Of a stretch of 16,781 bases of DNA, positions 1 through 6,164 are shown one piece after another. The position numbers and the translations under genes were made by a program. Under the pieces are notes generated by a model. That model ran no database searches. It saw only the letters and a list, made by a program, of their open reading frames with translations, and had not been told where the DNA came from. How positions within the stretch are numbered: position 1 is the stretch's first letter; the number at the start of each line of letters is the position of its first letter. Source of the DNA: JAVWIF01 sp036639635 (GTDB taxonomy: Bacteria; Bacillota_I; Bacilli_A; Erysipelotrichales; Erysipelotrichaceae); contig JAVWIF010000041.1 of assembly GCA_036639635.1 (NCBI GenBank), positions 1 through 16,781 of the forward strand, read 5' to 3'.

Positions 1-50
1 CAAGTTTAAAAGTTGCTGACTTTAGCGAAATCATCGAAAAAACAAAATAA
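1..50 (+). CDS. C-terminal end of an unidentified protein (partial)
   Basis: The frame that begins at base 3 is open from the window edge to a TAA at 48-50 and encodes the tail SLKVADFSEIIEKTK. A strong hairpin terminator begins two bases after the stop, which supports this being a real gene end. Fifteen residues are too few to name a family. Confidence 0.5.
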   Translation, partial: SLKVADFSEIIEKTK

Positions 51-51
51 T

Positions 52-92
52 AAAAGAAGGAAGCGAATAATTGTTCGTTTCCTTTTCTTAAT
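52..92 (+). terminator. Rho-independent terminator of the upstream gene
   Basis: A 16-base arm at 52-67 pairs with 74-89 around a 6-base loop. The core GGAAGCGAA faces TTCGTTTCC with one G-U pair. The descending arm is itself T-rich (CCTTTTCTT). It directly follows the stop codon at 50. Confidence 0.75.
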
Positions 93-111
93 CTTTTATG
101 ACATTATTAGA

Positions 112-125
112 ATGTACTTGTACAT
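112..125. promoter_or_regulatory. Dyad over the -35 box, candidate operator
   Basis: ATGTAC (112-117) and GTACAT (120-125) are perfect inverted repeats separated by TT. They cover the -35 box of the next gene, where a repressor could block RNA polymerase. The cognate regulator is not identifiable here. Confidence 0.35.
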
Positions 126-146
126 CTTTATGATATGTTCTAAAAT
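118..146 (+). promoter_or_regulatory. Sigma-A type promoter of the VanZ-family gene
   Basis: The -35 box TTGTAC (118-123) and the -10 box TAAAAT (141-146) are separated by exactly 17 bases. The predicted start lies about 20 bases before the ATG at 172. The -35 box overlaps a 14-base dyad at 112-125. Confidence 0.65.
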
Positions 147-171
147 AAACGAAATAAAGGGTGGTGGTTAG

Positions 172-720
172 ATGAAAAAAAAGAATATGGGAATTAGGAT
201 ATTATGTGCAATGCTATTTTTAGGAGTATGTGGAACTATTATGTATTCCATTTATTCATTATCAGCAGAAAATGGGGAGACTAGTAATATTAGAAGTGAA
301 TTGGTTACAGAAAAGGTTAAAGAAGAAATAAACGCTACTTTAAATGTGTCAAAAAAAGGGATGGCTTTAAATGATCGTATTAAGTATTTTGTTATTATGC
401 ACTCTCCTTATGGAAGTGATTGGAATAGTAATATTAGAAAACTTGCCCATTTTTCAATCTACTTTATATTGGCAACAGGAGTGTATATAACCTTAGCAAT
501 ATTAGGCGTGAATAAGACTTGGCGTTTTATATTAACGATTGGTATTTGTTTCTGTTTTGCTTTTGCAGATGAACTACATCAACGTTATACGGGGAGGACT
601 TCTTCGCTGAAAGATGTGTATTTGGATACATTTGGGGCAATTGTATCGACTTGTATGTGGACAGTTGTAGCGTGGATTGTCAGCGGAATTAAACACTTAG
701 TAGATAAGGCATATGCGTAA
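172..720 (+). CDS. VanZ-family membrane protein
   Basis: This 182-residue protein belongs to the VanZ-like family, named for the teicoplanin-resistance accessory protein VanZ; most members have no known biochemical activity. Residues 8-30 form a first membrane segment. A polar, probably extracellular stretch follows (about 31-88). The VanZ core then starts with RKLAHFSIYFILATG, continues through further hydrophobic segments, and contains the family signature DELHQRYTGRTSSLKDVYLDTFGA. The conserved Arg-Lys-Ala-His and Asp-Glu-His-Gln positions are present. The ATG at 172 is preceded by AAAGGGTGG at 156-164. The gene is monocistronic, with its own promoter and a hairpin after the stop. A role in glycopeptide or lipoglycopeptide tolerance is possible by family, but nothing nearby (no vanA/B/X genes) supports a resistance cluster. 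Confidence 0.88.
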   Translation: MKKKNMGIRILCAMLFLGVCGTIMYSIYSLSAENGETSNIRSELVTEKVKEEINATLNVSKKGMALNDRIKYFVIMHSPYGSDWNSNIRKLAHFSIYFILATGVYITLAILGVNKTWRFILTIGICFCFAFADELHQRYTGRTSSLKDVYLDTFGAIVSTCMWTVVAWIVSGIKHLVDKAYA

Positions 721-727
721 AAAAATG

Positions 728-768
728 ATAGACACTTTCTTTGATAGAAAAGAAGGTGGTCTATTTTT
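728..768 (+). terminator. Terminator after the VanZ-family gene
   Basis: ATAGAC (728-733) and the following T-rich bases pair with AAGAAGGTGGTCTAT ending at 764. The pairing needs one bulge and a few G-U pairs. A run of five T (764-768) follows. It lies just after the stop codon at 720. Confidence 0.65.
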
Positions 769-828
769 ACATTTGAATAATAGGAGTATGCAACCAAAAT
801 AGAAGGTTGAGAAAGTAGTCGTCAAACG

Positions 829-856
829 TTGAAATCCATAGTATATGTGATATACT
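829..856 (+). promoter_or_regulatory. Promoter of the M50 peptidase gene
   Basis: TTGAAA (829-834) and TATACT (851-856) are separated by 16 bases. Transcription would begin near 863, about 20 bases before the ATG at 883 and upstream of its GGAGG. The -10 box sits inside a perfect dyad at 837-859. Confidence 0.65.
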
Positions 857-859
857 ATG
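837..859. promoter_or_regulatory. Perfect 10+10 dyad over the -10 box, candidate operator
   Basis: CATAGTATAT (837-846) and ATATACTATG (850-859) are exact reverse complements separated by GTG. The repeat covers the spacer and -10 of the M50 peptidase promoter. This is the placement expected for a repressor of GntR or similar winged-helix type, although the family cannot be assigned. Confidence 0.45.
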
Positions 860-882
860 TTACAACCATATGGAGGTATTTT

Positions 883-1536
883 ATGTTTGATTTAAATTCG
901 TTTCTACAAAAATTAATTTATATATTACCAGCTGTTGTTATTTCTTTATCAGCCCATGAGTTTGCCCATGCTTTTGTTTCTTATAAGCTTGGGGATAAAT
1001 CACAATTGAGTCAAGGAAGAATGACGTTGAATCCTTTCAAGCATTTAGATCCTATGGGAACACTTTCTTTGTTGTTCTTTGGGTTTGGATGGGCAAAACC
1101 AGTACAGGTTGATCCTTATTTTTACCATAATAAAAAAGAGGGTATGATGTGGACTGCATTGGCAGGACCTTTTATGAATTTTATTGTTGCCTTTATCGCT
1201 ATTTTGATTTATGGGTTAATGATTAAGTTTGGATTTTATTATCAAAATGCTGTAGTTCATTATATCTTTGTTTTTATGCTTATCTTAGCACAAATTAATC
1301 TAGGGCTAGGTATCTTTAATCTTATTCCTATTCCACCCTTAGATGGCTCTAAAATACTTACTGGGATATTAAATGAAGAAACATATTTTAAATTAATGAG
1401 ATATGAAAACTACTTCATGATTGTTATTATGTTGTTACTAGCTACAGGTACGTTGAATGGACCTTTGTTTGCAGCAAGAGAAACATTAATGAATGCGTTT
1501 ATGAAAGTTGTTGGAATGATGTTAGGAATGAACTAA
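883..1536 (+). CDS. Site-2-protease-like M50 metallopeptidase
   Basis: This is a 217-residue multispanning membrane zinc protease of the M50/S2P family, in the compact YwhC-like group that lacks PDZ and CBS domains. The zinc-binding HEFAH motif (HExxH) is at about residues 25-29 in the first membrane segment. The second motif NLIPIPPLDGSKIL, which supplies the third ligand aspartate, is at about residues 145-158. Hydrophobic segments fill the remainder. The ATG at 883 has GGAGG at 872-876 with good spacing. An upstream TTG at 829 is in frame but is the -35 box itself, and the extra residues would be encoded by the promoter dyad, so it is rejected. Members of this group may cleave membrane-embedded anti-sigma factors or signal peptides; the substrate is unknown. 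The gene stands alone between its promoter and a terminator shared with convergent glmS. Confidence 0.9.
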   Translation: MFDLNSFLQKLIYILPAVVISLSAHEFAHAFVSYKLGDKSQLSQGRMTLNPFKHLDPMGTLSLLFFGFGWAKPVQVDPYFYHNKKEGMMWTALAGPFMNFIVAFIAILIYGLMIKFGFYYQNAVVHYIFVFMLILAQINLGLGIFNLIPIPPLDGSKILTGILNEETYFKLMRYENYFMIVIMLLLATGTLNGPLFAARETLMNAFMKVVGMMLGMN

Positions 1537-1559
1537 AAAAAGACCGAGGTCTTTTTTTT
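1537..1559. terminator. Bidirectional terminator between the M50 gene and glmS
   Basis: AAAAAGACC (1537-1545) faces GGTC followed by eight T (1548-1559), so the hairpin has an A-run on one side and a T-run on the other. It can end both the plus-strand M50 transcript and the minus-strand glmS transcript, whose stop codons lie on either side. Confidence 0.75.
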
Positions 1560-1561
1560 AG

Positions 1562-3379
1562 TTATTCAACAGTTACTGATTTTGCTAAATTACGAGGTTG
1601 ATCAATTTCGCATCCTCTTAGTTTTGCTATTTCATAAGCAAGCAATTGTAAAGGGAGTACACTTAAAATACCTTGTAATAAACAATCTGTTTTAGGTATT
1701 ATAATGACTTCATCAAAATCATTATAAGCAGCTTTTAAATCATCACTTATTAATAGAATTACATGAGCACCACGAGCTTTTACCTCTTTTACATTACTCA
1801 TTGTTTTTTCATATAAAAGGTGGTCTGTAGCGATAGCAATGATTGGTGTACCTTCTTCAATTAAAGAAATGGTACCATGTTTTAACTCACCTGCAGGATA
1901 AGCTTCACTATGAATATAGGATATTTCTTTTAACTTTAAAGAACCTTCTAATGATAACGCATAATCTAATCCTCTACCAATAAAGAAAATATCGTTGTGT
2001 TCATAGATGGTCTTAGCTATTGATAGATATTGTTTACTTTCAATTAAAGCTTGCACACTTGTGTGTATGTTTTTTAATTCATTTGTAATTTGTTGTATTT
2101 CTTTTTCATCCATATAACCATGGACAATAGCAAAGTAACAAGCTAATAAAGACAATACCACTACTTGTGTACAATAGGCTTTGGTAGTAGCCACACATAT
2201 TTCAGCACCTGCTAGAGTATATAATGTGTAGGTGGCTTCTTTTGCGATACTTGAACCGACAACATTCACAACTGCTAAGGTATCTACATTGTTACTTTGA
2301 GCAAGTTGTAAAGCAGCAATTGTATCGGCTGTTTCTCCAGATTGACTTACTAAAATAACTAAAGTGGTAGGTGTAAAGAAAGGGTGTGAATAGCGATATT
2401 CACTTGCACATACACAATCTACATGTATGTGGGCTTTTGTTTCAATCAAGTTTTTTGCTATCATGCCAGCATACATTGCACTTCCACAAGCTACTATATG
2501 AATATTATTGTATTTTCTTAAGTTTGGCATGGTATTTAATAAGTCTTTTATATCATGTTGAATAAAAGAATCTATGGTATTTTTTATGACGGCAGGTTCT
2601 TCATGAATTTCCTTTAACATGAAGTGTTCGTATCCATCTTTTTGAATGGCTTTTATATCTAAGTCTGAACAATGAACAGTAGGTGTAATGCATTCTCCTT
2701 GTAATGTCTTAATTTGTATTCCGTCCATTTTTAAACAAGCAATTTCTTCATGGTTTAAATTTATATATTGATTTGTATAGCTTAGAAAAGCTGAAATATC
2801 ACTTGCAAGAAATGCTTGATTATGTGCAACGCCTAATACCAATGGAGAGTTTTTACGCATAGCATAGATACTATCACTCTTATCTTCAAATAGGATTGCG
2901 AATGCAAAGGAACCACGAAAGTGTTCATAAGCTTTTGTTAAAGCTAATTGAGGATCGTTACTTAAACTATATTGATAATCAATATAGGCACTTGCAATCT
3001 CACTATCTGTATCTGAAATAAAACGATAGCCAGCTTTTTCTAATTCATTTTGAATTTCATGGTAGTTTTCAATGATGCCATTGTGTACAAGTGTTACTTT
3101 TCCGCTTGTATGAGGATGAGAATTCATTTCATTTGGTATGCCATGAGTTGCCCATCTTGTATGGGCGATGCCAATACATTCTTGTGGTAAATGCAATTTC
3201 ATTAGTTTCTTTTTTAGATTGCTTACTTTTCCTTTTTCTTTTATTGTTTGAATTGTTTTATTTGTAACAATAGCTAAACCAGCGCTGTCATATCCACGAT
3301 ACTCCAATGCTTCTAAACCTGCAATTAAAACACTATTCGAAATCTTTTTAGATCCCACATAGCCAATGATTCCACACAT
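1562..3379 (-). CDS. glmS: Glutamine--fructose-6-phosphate aminotransferase (glucosamine-6-phosphate synthase)
   Basis: GlmS makes glucosamine-6-phosphate and glutamate from fructose-6-phosphate and glutamine, the first committed step to UDP-GlcNAc and so to peptidoglycan. The protein has 605 residues, close to the usual 600-610. Met1 is followed by the catalytic Cys2 in MCGIIGYVG. The N-terminal glutamine amidotransferase domain (about 1-235) also shows HTRWATHG, VHNGIIENY and SDTDSEI. Two SIS sugar-isomerase domains follow, with CGSAMYAG, SQSGETADT, TTKAYCTQV and EGSLKLKEISY. The C-terminus LAKSVTVE carries the conserved lysine. The start is fixed by the invariant MCG and by GGAGG seven to eight bases upstream. 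The leader carries a glmS ribozyme (3461-3565), so expression should fall when glucosamine-6-phosphate accumulates. The gene is monocistronic and convergent with the M50 gene. Confidence 0.97.
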   Translation of the reverse strand: MCGIIGYVGSKKISNSVLIAGLEALEYRGYDSAGLAIVTNKTIQTIKEKGKVSNLKKKLMKLHLPQECIGIAHTRWATHGIPNEMNSHPHTSGKVTLVHNGIIENYHEIQNELEKAGYRFISDTDSEIASAYIDYQYSLSNDPQLALTKAYEHFRGSFAFAILFEDKSDSIYAMRKNSPLVLGVAHNQAFLASDISAFLSYTNQYINLNHEEIACLKMDGIQIKTLQGECITPTVHCSDLDIKAIQKDGYEHFMLKEIHEEPAVIKNTIDSFIQHDIKDLLNTMPNLRKYNNIHIVACGSAMYAGMIAKNLIETKAHIHVDCVCASEYRYSHPFFTPTTLVILVSQSGETADTIAALQLAQSNNVDTLAVVNVVGSSIAKEATYTLYTLAGAEICVATTKAYCTQVVVLSLLACYFAIVHGYMDEKEIQQITNELKNIHTSVQALIESKQYLSIAKTIYEHNDIFFIGRGLDYALSLEGSLKLKEISYIHSEAYPAGELKHGTISLIEEGTPIIAIATDHLLYEKTMSNVKEVKARGAHVILLISDDLKAAYNDFDEVIIIPKTDCLLQGILSVLPLQLLAYEIAKLRGCEIDQPRNLAKSVTVE

Positions 3380-3460
3380 ATAATTTTCCTCCGTTGCGTC
3401 TGTTTTCGCATAATAAAAAAATGTGTGTGATAAGTATAGTTTTTGTAGCCTTATTATCTT

Positions 3461-3565
3461 GGCTTTTGTCTACACTCTTTCGATCCACAATAACCGTAAC
3501 AGTACCCGCCGAATACTTCGATAACTGTTAACCTCGTCAACCCGTAGGCCCTGGCGCTCATCATT
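3461..3565 (-). ncRNA. glmS ribozyme (glucosamine-6-phosphate activated self-cleaving riboswitch)
   Basis: Read on the minus strand, the leader of glmS contains the ribozyme core in order: AGCGCC at the cleavage site (cut expected between 3558 and 3557), GTTGACGAGG (3541-3532), TATCGA, and TTCGGCGGGT (about 3513-3504). The bases TAACAGT (3530-3524) pair with ACTGTTA (3503-3497) to form the pseudoknot-region helix seen in known examples. A final stem pairs 3495-3487 with 3469-3461, with one A-A mismatch. The first stem after the cleavage site is very short and is capped by a UACG tetraloop closed by C-G. Binding of glucosamine-6-phosphate activates cleavage, and in Bacillus the downstream fragment is then degraded by RNase J. 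Position and motifs leave little doubt. Confidence 0.95.
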
Positions 3566-3574
3566 ATGACACAT
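3470..3574 (-). CDS. Putative 34-codon leader reading frame overlapping the glmS ribozyme
   Basis: On the minus strand, AAGGAGG (about 3585-3579) is followed after five bases by ATG (3574-3572). The frame runs through the whole ribozyme core to TAG at 3472-3470, inside the loop of the last ribozyme stem. It would encode 34 residues, starting MCHNDERQGL and ending WIERV, rich in Arg and Leu. The Shine-Dalgarno match is as good as that of any gene in the window. Self-cleavage falls inside codon 6 and would leave a stop-less 5' fragment. The body of the frame is constrained by the ribozyme, so the protein itself may be meaningless; the unusual element is the well-placed initiation site. I see no similarity to a known family. 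Confidence 0.35.
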   Translation of the reverse strand: MCHNDERQGLRVDEVNSYRSIRRVLLRLLWIERV

Positions 3575-3606
3575 ACGTTCCTCCTTGGTCGATAATAACT
3601 GCTACT

Positions 3607-3634
3607 AGTATACTATAGTTTTTTTAGAATGCAA
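3607..3634 (-). promoter_or_regulatory. Promoter of glmS
   Basis: On the minus strand, TTGCAT (3634-3629) and TATACT (3612-3607) are separated by 16 bases. The transcript would start near 3600, about 43 bases before the ribozyme cleavage site, which includes room for the AAGGAGG site upstream of the ribozyme. Confidence 0.6.
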
Positions 3635-3879
3635 TAAAAAGCAAACTTAATATTTTGTAAGAAAAAGGAGTATCCATTGGCTGATATCGATATAGTAAAG
3701 CATGTATTTAATCAGTAAAGATTGAAAAAAACGGGGGTAAAGGCAGTATATAAGATGAAAAGAAACATAGTATAAATATTGTGGTTAATATAGAATGCAA
3801 ATAGTTTAGCCTTCTTTTTGATGACATTTAGGCATATTATGAAAGCGGATAGGAATGAATTTATCATGAAATTTAAATG
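3635..3879. other. Intergenic stretch with no convincing gene
   Basis: Between the divergent glmS and livJ promoters lies AT-rich DNA without a credible reading frame. A 13-codon frame starts at a TTG (3677) after AAGGAG and stops at a TAA (3716-3718), but it has no visible continuation. A weak promoter-like pair (TTGAAA at 3722, TATATA at 3747, 19-base spacing) leads nowhere. No tRNA or known riboswitch motif was recognised. Confidence 0.5.
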
Positions 3880-3945
3880 ATATTTTCACAATATGTAATA
3901 AAATGGAACAAATAAATGAAAATTTGTGAAAATATTCAGAAAAGA
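3880..3945. promoter_or_regulatory. Inverted repeat with CodY-like boxes upstream of the liv operon
   Basis: ATATTTTCACAA (3880-3891) and TTGTGAAAATAT (3924-3935) are perfect 12-base inverted repeats, 32 bases apart, just upstream of the -35 box. Two overlapping stretches, 3920-3934 and 3931-3945, each match the published CodY box AATTTTCWGAAAATT at 12 of 15 positions. CodY is the usual branched-chain-amino-acid-responsive repressor of such transporters in Bacillota. Whether this organism has CodY cannot be seen here, and AT-rich DNA gives chance matches. Confidence 0.35.
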
Positions 3946-3946
3946 C

Positions 3947-3974
3947 TTGAAAAAGATTTCGTAGTTGCTATAAT
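3947..3974 (+). promoter_or_regulatory. Strong promoter of the liv operon
   Basis: TTGAAA (3947-3952) and a consensus TATAAT (3969-3974) are 16 bases apart. The start would fall near 3981, at the left arm of a dyad: ATCAATT (3981-3987) and AATTGAT (3997-4003), nine bases apart. This gives a leader of about 50 bases before livJ. Confidence 0.75.
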
Positions 3975-4032
3975 AAGGGTATCAATTTTTATTTCTAATT
4001 GATTTAGAGTATCTGAAAAGGAGAATATTACG

Positions 4033-5214
4033 ATGGGAAAAATGAAAAAAGTAATGGCGATGGCCGCTGTATCTTGTATGGCACTTACTACATTAGTTGG
4101 ATGTGGAGGAAGCTCAAGTAAAGCAAAAGATGATGAAGTTAAGATTGGATTGAACTTTGAATTATCTGGGGAAGTTGCCAACTATGGAACAACAGAATAC
4201 AAAGCAGCAAAACTTGCAATTAAGCAAGCTGCTGAAAACAAAGATAATAAATTTAAATATTCATATGTTGAAGGAGATAATAAATCTACAGCAGATGAAT
4301 CAACAAATGTGGCAACAAAATTAATTACGTCTGATAAAGTTAATGGAATTGTAGGACCAGCTACTTCTGGAGCTTCTGCTGCAACGTACCAAATTGCAAC
4401 AGATAACAAAGTATTGGTTGTTTCTCCATCAGCTACAGCAACAAATGTAACACTTGCTGATGGTAAAACTGCAGATAGTGTATATCCTTATGTTTTCCGT
4501 GTATGTTTTGAAGATCCTTACCAAGGAGCTGCAATGGCTACTTATACACATGATACATTAAAGAAAACAAAAGCTGTTATCTTTGGAGATTCTAGTAACG
4601 ATTATGCAAAAGGATTAGCAAAAGCATTTGAAGAAAAATTCACTGCTAAAGGTGGAAGCATTGTTTCAACACTTAATTATGTAGCAAAAGATACGGACTT
4701 TAAAGTTCAGTTAACAAAGATTAAAGAACAAGACTTTGATGTTATTTATATCCCAGGTTACTATAGTGAAGTTGGTTTAATAGTTAAACAAGCAAGAGAA
4801 ATGGGTATTACAACTCCAATTGTTGGTGGAGATGGATTTGATTCTACAGACTTAACAAAACTTGCTGGTGCTAAAAACTTGAATGATGTTTATTTTACAA
4901 CAGCTTATACTACAGTAGGCGCTAGTGATGCGTTAACAAAATTTATCGCAGACTACAAAAAAGAATATAATGAAGATGCAAATATGTTCGCAGCACTTGC
5001 TTATGATTCAACAAATGTAATGATTCAATCATTTGAAAAAGCAGGAAGCAAAGATGCTGGAAAAGTTCAAGCTGCAATGAGTGCACTTGAATTCAAGGGT
5101 GTAACAGGTAGTTTCTCATTTGATAAAACACATACGCCTAAGAAAGCTGCTATCGTAGTAAAATTAGTAGATGGAGTACAAAAAGATGCCGTAGAGGTTG
5201 ATCCAAACAAATAA
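4033..5214 (+). CDS. livJ: Branched-chain amino acid ABC transporter, substrate-binding lipoprotein
   Basis: This is the extracellular binding component of a high-affinity Leu/Ile/Val importer. The 393-residue precursor starts with a lipoprotein signal: basic MGKMKK, a hydrophobic core, and lipobox LVGC with Cys24 as the lipid anchor. A Ser/Gly linker follows. The mature part has the family pattern of the type I periplasmic-binding fold (Peripla_BP_6): KIGLNFELSGEVANYG near residue 37, NGIVGPATSGASAATYQIA, VVSPSATAT, and PIVGGDGFDS. AAAAGGAG at 4016-4023 is nine bases before the ATG at 4033; a second in-frame ATG at 4042 is too far from it. As first gene of the operon, separated from livH by a strong hairpin, it should be the most abundant product. 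Exact ligand preference within branched-chain amino acids cannot be read. Confidence 0.93.
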   Translation: MGKMKKVMAMAAVSCMALTTLVGCGGSSSKAKDDEVKIGLNFELSGEVANYGTTEYKAAKLAIKQAAENKDNKFKYSYVEGDNKSTADESTNVATKLITSDKVNGIVGPATSGASAATYQIATDNKVLVVSPSATATNVTLADGKTADSVYPYVFRVCFEDPYQGAAMATYTHDTLKKTKAVIFGDSSNDYAKGLAKAFEEKFTAKGGSIVSTLNYVAKDTDFKVQLTKIKEQDFDVIYIPGYYSEVGLIVKQAREMGITTPIVGGDGFDSTDLTKLAGAKNLNDVYFTTAYTTVGASDALTKFIADYKKEYNEDANMFAALAYDSTNVMIQSFEKAGSKDAGKVQAAMSALEFKGVTGSFSFDKTHTPKKAAIVVKLVDGVQKDAVEVDPNK

Positions 5215-5231
5215 GCATATTACAATACATG

Positions 5232-5262
5232 AATAGGAGAAAGCATTCTTTCTCCTATTTTA
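5232..5262 (+). terminator. Intercistronic hairpin after livJ (partial terminator or 3' stabiliser)
   Basis: AATAGGAGAAAG (5232-5243) and CTTTCTCCTATT (5248-5259) pair perfectly over 12 bases around the loop CATT. Only a short T-run follows, so it is likely leaky or acts as an RNA 3' end. It lies between the binding-protein gene and the permease genes, where it would lower downstream expression. Confidence 0.65.
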
Positions 5263-5282
5263 CATCATAGGGAGTGAAATAT

Positions 5283-6161
5283 ATGACAGAATTTTTACAG
5301 CAATTAATCAATGGGCTTTCCATAGGAAGTATCTATGCATTAATTGCATTGGGATATACAATGGTTTATGGAATTATAAAATTAATTAACTTTGCACACG
5401 GTGATATTTATATGCTAGGTGCATACATTGGGTTTATGGCAATTTCGCAATTCCATTTAAACTTCTTTTTTGCACTATTATTAGCGATGATTATTTGTGG
5501 CTTATTTGGTGTTCTTGTAGAGCGTATTGCCTATAAGCCATTACGTAATGCAACACGTATTGCAGCGCTTATTACGGCGATTGGAGTAAGTTATTTTATA
5601 GAATATACGACACAAAAAGTAATGGGACCAGGAGTACGTACGTATCCGAGTACATTGAGTAATGAAATATTCCATGTATTTGGTCTACAGATACAATTAC
5701 AACAGATTTATATATTAGCGATTACTGTTATCTTAATGTTACTATTAACATTTATTGTAAAGAAAACAAAGATTGGACGTTCTATGCGTGCAGTTTCTGT
5801 TGATGCGGATGCAGCAAAACTAATGGGAATTAATGTGGATGCGACGATATCTTATACATTTGCAATTGGTTCTGCACTTGCAGGAGCAGCAGGTGTACTA
5901 GTTGGAATGTATTATAATACAATTAACCCTTTGATGGGAATGGTACCAGGTATTAAAGCCTTTGTTGCTGCTGTTTTTGGTGGAATTGGAATTATACCAG
6001 GAGCGATGTTTGGCGGATTCTTTATAGGAATAGTAGAAGCACTTGTTACAGCTTACGGTAGTTCTTTATATAAAGACGCCGTTGTATATGCAATTTTAAT
6101 CCTTATTTTAATCATCAAGCCGGCAGGATTATTAGGCAAAAATGTGAAAGAGAAGGTGTAA
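5283..6161 (+). CDS. livH: Branched-chain amino acid ABC transporter permease LivH
   Basis: This is one of the two membrane subunits of the Liv importer. It has 292 residues and about eight hydrophobic segments. The N-terminus LINGLSIGSIYALIALGYTMVYGIIKLINFAHGD is diagnostic of LivH (BPD_transp_2 family); the short loop with RAVSVDADAAKLMGIN before the C-terminal membrane segments is the coupling region that contacts the ATPases. The start is placed at the ATG at 5283, with GGGAG at 5270-5274 and eight-base spacing; an in-frame GTG at 5274 overlaps that binding site. It is followed after three bases by livM, so the two subunits should be made together. Confidence 0.93.
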   Translation: MTEFLQQLINGLSIGSIYALIALGYTMVYGIIKLINFAHGDIYMLGAYIGFMAISQFHLNFFFALLLAMIICGLFGVLVERIAYKPLRNATRIAALITAIGVSYFIEYTTQKVMGPGVRTYPSTLSNEIFHVFGLQIQLQQIYILAITVILMLLLTFIVKKTKIGRSMRAVSVDADAAKLMGINVDATISYTFAIGSALAGAAGVLVGMYYNTINPLMGMVPGIKAFVAAVFGGIGIIPGAMFGGFFIGIVEALVTAYGSSLYKDAVVYAILILILIIKPAGLLGKNVKEKV

Positions 6162-6164
6162 GAT

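Noticed and set aside
829..882. Upstream TTG start extending the M50 peptidase by 18 residues
   Set aside because: The codons are the promoter -35, the dyad and the leader; no ribosome binding site precedes the TTG, whereas GGAGG precedes the ATG at 883.
3605..3618. ATAGTATA element in the glmS promoter resembling half of the M50 promoter dyad
   Set aside because: The match is mostly the TATACT -10 box itself and the dyad is imperfect, so a shared regulator is not supported.
3677..3718. Thirteen-codon frame starting TTG after AAGGAG in the glmS-livJ gap
   Set aside because: Non-ATG start, very short, no promoter tied to it and no continuation in other frames; could be chance or decayed sequence.
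3936..4409. Long open frames antisense to livJ, and similar antisense frames elsewhere in the window
   Set aside because: They lack ribosome binding sites and promoters and mirror strongly coding genes on the other strand.
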